Assembly: GCA_900752535.1 (NCBI GenBank)
Contig: CAADVV010000136.1
Coordinates: forward strand, 1-16,806
DNA: 16,806 nt
Direction of reading: 5' to 3'
Origin: Bacteroidales bacterium
GTDB taxonomy: Bacteria; Bacteroidota; Bacteroidia; Bacteroidales; Muribaculaceae
The notes beneath the pieces were generated by a model. It had not been told where the DNA came from, ran no database searches, and was given only the letters and a program-made list of their open reading frames with translations. The position numbers were made by a program, and so were the translations under genes. Positions 12,666-16,806 of the stretch are shown here, piece by piece (the stretch's first letter is position 1; each line of letters starts with the position of its first letter).

Positions 12666-13415
12666 ATGAAACAGACTACAACCTACGGACTTGTCGGCCG
12701 TCGTCTCGGCCATTCGTTCTCACGTCAGTTTTTCTCGGCGATGTTTGCCGCCAACGATATTGATGCTCACTATCTCAACTTCGAGTTGCCCGACATCGGC
12801 GACCTGATGGAGATGCTGGCCGAATATGACTCTCTGCGCGGCTTCAATGTGACAGTCCCTTATAAGGAACTGATTCTGCCATATCTCGACAAAGTTTCGC
12901 CTGAGGTGACCGAAATCGGCGCAGCTAATGTCGTTAAGGTCGTACACCGCGATGGCGACATCTTTCTTAAGGGCTATAACACTGACCTCGACGGTTTTGC
13001 GAAGTCGCTCCATCCGCGGCTTACTCCGGATATGAGGTCTGCGCTTGTGCTTGGTTCAGGTGGTGCCTCAAAAGCCGTTGTCTGCGGTCTACGACGGCTC
13101 GGAATCGAACCGTTGGTTGTTTCGCGCACGCCCCGTGATGGCATGATAGGATATGATGACATAACGGCCGAACTCATCGACCGTTGCCGGCTGATTGTCA
13201 ATGCCACTCCGCTGGGCATGTTCCCCGATGTCGACAGTTGCCCTCACCTTCCCTATAATCTCCTTGATAACAGGCATTTGTGCTATGACCTCGTCTACAA
13301 TCCCGCTCAGACTCTGTTCATGCGTCGCGCCGCGGCTTCGGGCGCCTCTGTCTGCAATGGACTCGAGATGCTTATGATTCAGGCCTTTGAGTCATGGCAT
13401 ATCTGGAACAGCTGA
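12666..13415 (+). CDS. aroE: Shikimate dehydrogenase
   Basis: AroE reduces 3-dehydroshikimate to shikimate with NADPH in the cytosolic aromatic amino acid pathway. The 249-residue protein, slightly short of the usual 270 or so, has the substrate-binding GRRLGHSFS (11-19) and GFNVTVPYKE (59-68) with catalytic K67. GAANVV lies at 85-90, and NTDLDG at 105-110 contains the second catalytic residue D107. The NADP loop LGSGGASKAV is at 129-138, followed by NATPLGMFP and the C-terminal NGLEMLMIQAFESW. The ATG at 12666 agrees with the family start; an in-frame start at 12639 would precede the promoter element. comEC follows 14 bp after the stop, so the two are probably co-transcribed. Confidence 0.96.
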   Translation: MKQTTTYGLVGRRLGHSFSRQFFSAMFAANDIDAHYLNFELPDIGDLMEMLAEYDSLRGFNVTVPYKELILPYLDKVSPEVTEIGAANVVKVVHRDGDIFLKGYNTDLDGFAKSLHPRLTPDMRSALVLGSGGASKAVVCGLRRLGIEPLVVSRTPRDGMIGYDDITAELIDRCRLIVNATPLGMFPDVDSCPHLPYNLLDNRHLCYDLVYNPAQTLFMRRAAASGASVCNGLEMLMIQAFESWHIWNS

Positions 13416-13429
13416 CTAACTGACACTCG

Positions 13430-15451
13430 ATGAAAGCGCCCTGGTCGATGGTTCCCCTGCTCCCTCTTACGGGCGCTTTTGTCTGCGGTGTACTGCTGTC
13501 GCTCATCGGACTGTCTCTATGGTGGGCATTGATTCCTCTGCTTTTCGCGGTTATAGCAGCCATGGCGCGGCAGGCGTTTGTCGCGGTTATGTTTGCCATG
13601 ACCGCGCTCGGTTTCGCTGACGGCGTCATCCACCGCCCCTCAGCCCCTCGGTTGGCCGACAGCGAGACACAATATGAGTTTTCCGGCGTAATACAAGACG
13701 TGGCTGACGGAGAATCGTCGCGTCGGCTCGACGTGACTGTCGACTCCGTGTCCGGGCAACCATGCCATAAGTTTACGATGGCCATATATGTGCCCTCTTT
13801 CGCCACCGACTATCCTTTGACTGCGAGAGTCCGATTTATAGCCGCCGCAGAGCCTCCTGTGGTTGAGATGGATCTGCCTGACGAACTTGACTATAACGCC
13901 ACATTGTTGCGCCGGGGAGTCTCGCTCAAGGCTTTTGTTCCCGAGGAACAGATTGAACTCCGTGGCTTAGAGCCCGGGCTGATGAATACGATTCGCCGTC
14001 AACGTGACGTAGTTTGCTCGGCCATCTATGGATCAGGACTCAATGACGCTACGTCAACGTTTTTGGTGACCATGCTGACAGGCGACGCTTCGACACTGAC
14101 AGACTCCGACCGTGAGCAGTTCAGCCGCTCGGGTCTGGCTCACATTCTGGCCCTGAGCGGTCTGCATGTGGCCATTATCGCCTGGGTTGTCTCGCTGATG
14201 CTTTGGCCGCTTTACCTGACCGGCTTGAGGCGCACGCGCTTCGCGGTCACAATCCTGATTCTCTGGGCTTTTGCGGTGATGACAGGGCTGACGCCTTCGG
14301 TTACGCGAGCTGTCGTGATGGCGACGGTTTTCTTTGCGGCAATGATGTTCGGGCTGAGACGATCTCCACTCAATGCTCTATGTCTTGCGGCTCTTTTGAT
14401 TCTGCTTTTCTCGCCTCGCGATGTCCTGACTCCCGGTTTTCAGCTCTCTTTCCTTTCGTCAGCCTCTATACTGATTTTCGCGCCGCGTCTCAATCCTGTC
14501 AGTCGGCGACGTCCGCGTCTCCGTAGTGCAGTCGATTTGCTGTGTGTTTCGTTGGCGGCTATGCTTGGAACATGTCTGCTTGCTGCTTTTTATTTCCACA
14601 TATTCCCGGTTTATTTTCTGTTGTCGAATGTGTTTGCCGGTCTGTTTGTGCCGGTCCTGATAGCCGGAGGGGTACTGATGCTTTTGTTTATGGCCGTCGG
14701 TATTCCACATGAGGCTCTGTGCCGACTGCTTGAGGCTGTCTGTTCGGCCATCGGCGGCGTCTCTGATTTCGTGGCGTCACTGCCGGGTGCTTCGGTTGAC
14801 CGCGTTGAAGTGTCGCCCTGGATTGTCGTGACTTATTTCGTGGCGCTCCTCTGTCTGCTGGCTTATGCCCGCACACGCCGCCCCCTTTCGCTTATGATGC
14901 TGGCTTCGGCCCTTGTCTGCGGAGTCGTTCTGTCGCTCGCGTTGAGTCCTCATTATGCCCGGTCGGCTGTCTATCTCACGACCAACAACGGCTCAACCGA
15001 CGTCGTAGTCAAGGAAGACCATTGGCTTCAGTTGATGTCGGTGGCTCTGTCCGAATCCGCCCGTAGAGACGCTCTCTCGCGGGCTAGACACCGCTATGAT
15101 CTTTATATGCTGAAACGCCAAATAGATTCGATAACTCCGGCTCCGAAGTCATTCTCGACGTCTCTTGTGTGGCGCAATAATGATACTCTGATAATACGCG
15201 ATCATCACTTTGTGTTTGTCAACAGCGATTCAAGTCTTCGGCGACCGCTTCATGCTACAGACCTCGTGGTTTGTCGCGGTTTCAGAAGTGATGTTGTTGC
15301 TCTCGCCCGCCATGCCGGGGCAAGTCGTGTCGTCCTTTCTGCCGACCTGTCTAAAAAAAGGCATGACAAATACGCCGACTCTCTGTCGGCGCATGCCATA
15401 GAATTCCACTCTTTGCGCTCGGACGAAGCGCTCAGTTGGCTCTCAGACTGA
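13430..15451 (+). CDS. comEC: ComEC/Rec2-family DNA uptake channel protein
   Basis: ComEC forms the inner-membrane channel through which single-stranded DNA enters during natural transformation. The 673-residue protein begins with two or three membrane helices (about 8-65). A soluble OB-like region follows, of the DUF4131 type (about 75-200). The Competence domain then starts with LTGDASTLTDSDREQF near 216-231 and HILALSGLHVAII near 237-249, followed by many hydrophobic helices to about residue 510. The remaining 160 or so residues are soluble but show no HxHxDH motif of a metallo-beta-lactamase domain, which is the usual C-terminal nuclease-like domain of longer ComEC proteins. It follows aroE by 14 bp and overlaps the convergent folK-like gene by 9 bp at its end. 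Whether the organism is naturally competent cannot be judged here. Confidence 0.92.
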   Translation: MKAPWSMVPLLPLTGAFVCGVLLSLIGLSLWWALIPLLFAVIAAMARQAFVAVMFAMTALGFADGVIHRPSAPRLADSETQYEFSGVIQDVADGESSRRLDVTVDSVSGQPCHKFTMAIYVPSFATDYPLTARVRFIAAAEPPVVEMDLPDELDYNATLLRRGVSLKAFVPEEQIELRGLEPGLMNTIRRQRDVVCSAIYGSGLNDATSTFLVTMLTGDASTLTDSDREQFSRSGLAHILALSGLHVAIIAWVVSLMLWPLYLTGLRRTRFAVTILILWAFAVMTGLTPSVTRAVVMATVFFAAMMFGLRRSPLNALCLAALLILLFSPRDVLTPGFQLSFLSSASILIFAPRLNPVSRRRPRLRSAVDLLCVSLAAMLGTCLLAAFYFHIFPVYFLLSNVFAGLFVPVLIAGGVLMLLFMAVGIPHEALCRLLEAVCSAIGGVSDFVASLPGASVDRVEVSPWIVVTYFVALLCLLAYARTRRPLSLMMLASALVCGVVLSLALSPHYARSAVYLTTNNGSTDVVVKEDHWLQLMSVALSESARRDALSRARHRYDLYMLKRQIDSITPAPKSFSTSLVWRNNDTLIIRDHHFVFVNSDSSLRRPLHATDLVVCRGFRSDVVALARHAGASRVVLSADLSKKRHDKYADSLSAHAIEFHSLRSDEALSWLSD

Positions 15452-15847
15452 ATACTGGAATGCTCCGGACGCCAGCAGTTCGCGATAGCCGATGTTGAAA
15501 TAGCGCTGCTCAAAGTCGCGTTCGCGTATGATGCGTCCGTTCCATATCACCAGATCGAGGTCGAGCGGCACTTTTCCTTCGAATGTTCCTGTCTGAGTCC
15601 GACCGGCCTCTTTTTCAAGCTCTTTGAGCTTGGCCACCGTGTCTTCTTCGCCCATACGCGTGAGTCCCGACATGACGGCGTTGCAATATTTCGTGCCGTC
15701 GCCATTGACAGCCTCCGTTTCGTAGACGGATGAGACATTTACTTGTTGAAAAAGTCGGCACAGGGCCTCGGTGGCTTTTTCCATCTGATATGAACGGTCC
15801 TCGGTGTTGCTGGCAATGCCGATGACAATTGGTGTCTGTTGTGTCAT
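15443..15847 (-). CDS. Reduced HPPK (FolK)-like protein
   Basis: The family transfers pyrophosphate from ATP to 6-hydroxymethyl-dihydropterin in folate synthesis. This 134-residue protein is shorter than typical FolK (about 155-160). It keeps the opening strand VIGIASNTEDR (usual form: IGSNLGD), the VYETEAV and YCNAVM segments, and the two metal-binding aspartates in PLDLDLVIWNG (D96 and D98, like D95 and D97 of E. coli). It lacks several residues expected for catalysis. The arginine three positions before the first aspartate is valine. Only one of the paired arginines of the GRxR region remains (R83, then Q85). The PH motif further on is absent. It may be a divergent enzyme or a paralogue with another role. 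The ATG overlaps the tex stop (ATGA, 15847-15844), and its 3' end overlaps comEC by 9 bp. Confidence 0.75.
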   Translation of the reverse strand: MTQQTPIVIGIASNTEDRSYQMEKATEALCRLFQQVNVSSVYETEAVNGDGTKYCNAVMSGLTRMGEEDTVAKLKELEKEAGRTQTGTFEGKVPLDLDLVIWNGRIIRERDFEQRYFNIGYRELLASGAFQYSV

Positions 15848-16806
15848 TGCTGTGAAATTCCTTTCATTGTCAGGGCGATGCGGCCGCGTGGAGCATCCAC
15901 GTCCATCACTCTCACTTTCACCTGCTGTCCGATTCTGACAACTTCCGACGGATTAGAGATGAAGTCTTCGCTGAGCTGCGAGATGTGGATGAGTCCGTTT
16001 TCCTTTAGCCCTATATCAACAAAGACGCCAAATGCCGTGATATTGTTCACTTTCCCGGTGAGTTCCATGCCAAGATGGAGGTCGGCGATGGTCGTGACCC
16101 CTTCGTCATAAACGACTTCCTCCACACGCGAGCGCGGATCGCGTCCCGGCTTCTCGAGCTCAAGGATTATGTCGGTCAGGGTCGGCATTCCAACCTGACG
16201 CGTTGAATATTTGTCAAGTTCGATATGGTTGAGCAGCGATTTCTCGCGGGTAAGTCTTTCGACGGTGACCCCCAAATCGTTGGCCATCTGCTCCACAAGC
16301 TCATATCGCTCCGGATGGATGCCCGTGTTGTCGAGTACGTTTTCGCCTTTGGGTATCCTCAGGAATCCCGCACACTGCTGAAAAGTCTTGGCTCCCATCC
16401 TCGGCACTTCCATCAGCTGTTGGCGCGAGGTGAAATTACCATGCTCGCGACGATAGTCTACGATATATCCGGCAAGAGTTGGTCCGATGCCCGATACATA
16501 TGACAACAGCTGACGTGAGGCTGTGTTAAGGTTGACGCCTACAGAGTTTACACATTCCTGCACCGTATAGTCGAGCGATTCTTTCAGACGCGCCTGATTG
16601 ACGTCATGCTGATATTGCCCTACACCGATTGACTGCGGATCTATCTTGACGAGTTCGGCCAGAGGGTCTATCAGGCGGCGGCCAATCGAAACGGCGCCTC
16701 TGACGGTGACATCCTGGTCGGGGAATTCCTCGATTGCGGCTTTCGAGGGCGAGGAAGTGCTGGGGGCATGTTGGCTGACAATGACTCTCTCGACCTCCAC
16801 AGCGAG
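15844..16806 (-). CDS. tex: Tex-family S1 RNA-binding protein (partial, N-terminal part outside window)
   Basis: Tex is a cytosolic nucleic-acid-binding protein related to eukaryotic Spt6 and linked to transcription and stress tolerance. The frame continues past the right edge, so only the C-terminal 320 residues are visible. These include RGAVSIGRRLIDPLAELVKI and GVGQYQHDVNQ (central YqgF-like to helical region). A helix-hairpin-helix pair follows (YVSGIGPTLAGYIVDYRREH, then VPRMGAKTFQQCAGFLRI), then a linker. The S1 domain lies at the end (LTGKVNNITAFGVFVDIGLK and GLIHISQLS), with only a very short tail after it. Near the left of the visible part the family motif GASxYSAS appears instead as APSTSSPS. 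The stop codon overlaps the folK-like start, so the two are probably translated in series. Confidence 0.95.
   Translation of the reverse strand, partial: LAVEVERVIVSQHAPSTSSPSKAAIEEFPDQDVTVRGAVSIGRRLIDPLAELVKIDPQSIGVGQYQHDVNQARLKESLDYTVQECVNSVGVNLNTASRQLLSYVSGIGPTLAGYIVDYRREHGNFTSRQQLMEVPRMGAKTFQQCAGFLRIPKGENVLDNTGIHPERYELVEQMANDLGVTVERLTREKSLLNHIELDKYSTRQVGMPTLTDIILELEKPGRDPRSRVEEVVYDEGVTTIADLHLGMELTGKVNNITAFGVFVDIGLKENGLIHISQLSEDFISNPSEVVRIGQQVKVRVMDVDAPRGRIALTMKGISQQ

Noticed and set aside
13372..13806. Minus-strand open frame antisense to the aroE end and comEC start
   Set aside because: Low-complexity Ser/Thr/Ala-rich translation without motif, overlapping two well-supported genes.
16741..16806. 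Frameshift in tex near the right edge
   Set aside because: The other two frames give no Tex-like sequence and the residues align to the family without a gap, so substitutions rather than a frameshift explain the odd motif.

Overview
The window looks like ordinary chromosome from a member of the Bacteroidota, most likely order Bacteroidales; a gut Muribaculaceae-type genome would fit, but that is an inference from gene style. Three things support the phylum. Nearly every transcription unit is preceded by the Bacteroidetes sigma-ABfr type -7 element TAnnTTTG, several with a TTTG -33 element 19-20 bp upstream. There are secreted proteins with Por/T9SS-like C-terminal tails. A transmembrane TPR-AraC regulator of a kind common in this phylum is present. 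The kdsA gene indicates a Gram-negative envelope. GC content is moderate. The stretch 4080-7967 reads visibly more A+T-rich than the flanking housekeeping genes.

Layout from left to right. On the minus strand are ftsY (partial, cut by the window edge), purT, and a secreted YD-repeat-like protein at 1859-3277. Each has its own predicted promoter. On the plus strand follow ridA with a strong terminator, then a membrane-spanning TPR/AraC-type regulator (4080-5762), then a large secreted protein (5904-7967). The last two form the accessory-looking part of the window. A stand-alone tRNA-His gene on the minus strand has its own promoter and terminator. A plus-strand operon kdsA - rluA-type pseudouridine synthase - fmt comes next. 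Convergent to it, on the minus strand, is an operon of a family 2 glycosyltransferase, a small DUF4286-like protein and ruvC, whose start and stop codons overlap. Divergent from that operon is aroE followed by comEC. Convergent to comEC and overlapping it by 9 bp is a minus-strand pair, tex (partial, cut by the window edge) and a reduced folK-like gene, coupled through an ATGA overlap.

Most genes are housekeeping: protein targeting (ftsY), purine synthesis (purT), metabolite repair (ridA), LPS Kdo synthesis (kdsA), RNA modification and translation initiation (rlu, fmt), recombination (ruvC), the shikimate pathway (aroE), DNA uptake (comEC), pterin synthesis (folK-like) and the Tex RNA-binding protein. 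No mobile element, CRISPR array or obvious defence system is visible.

The items most worth a second look are regulatory or divergent. (1) A perfect 18-bp palindrome lies between the -33 and -7 positions of the promoter for the YD-repeat secreted protein. (2) A transmembrane AraC regulator stands next to a secreted-protein gene whose upstream region has no recognisable TAnnTTTG promoter but carries several inverted repeats. (3) Two genes, the TPR-AraC regulator and aroE, have a start codon only 5 nt after the -7 element, so their mRNAs may be leaderless. (4) The FolK-like protein lacks several substrate-binding residues. (5) The Tex protein departs from the usual GASxYSAS motif.
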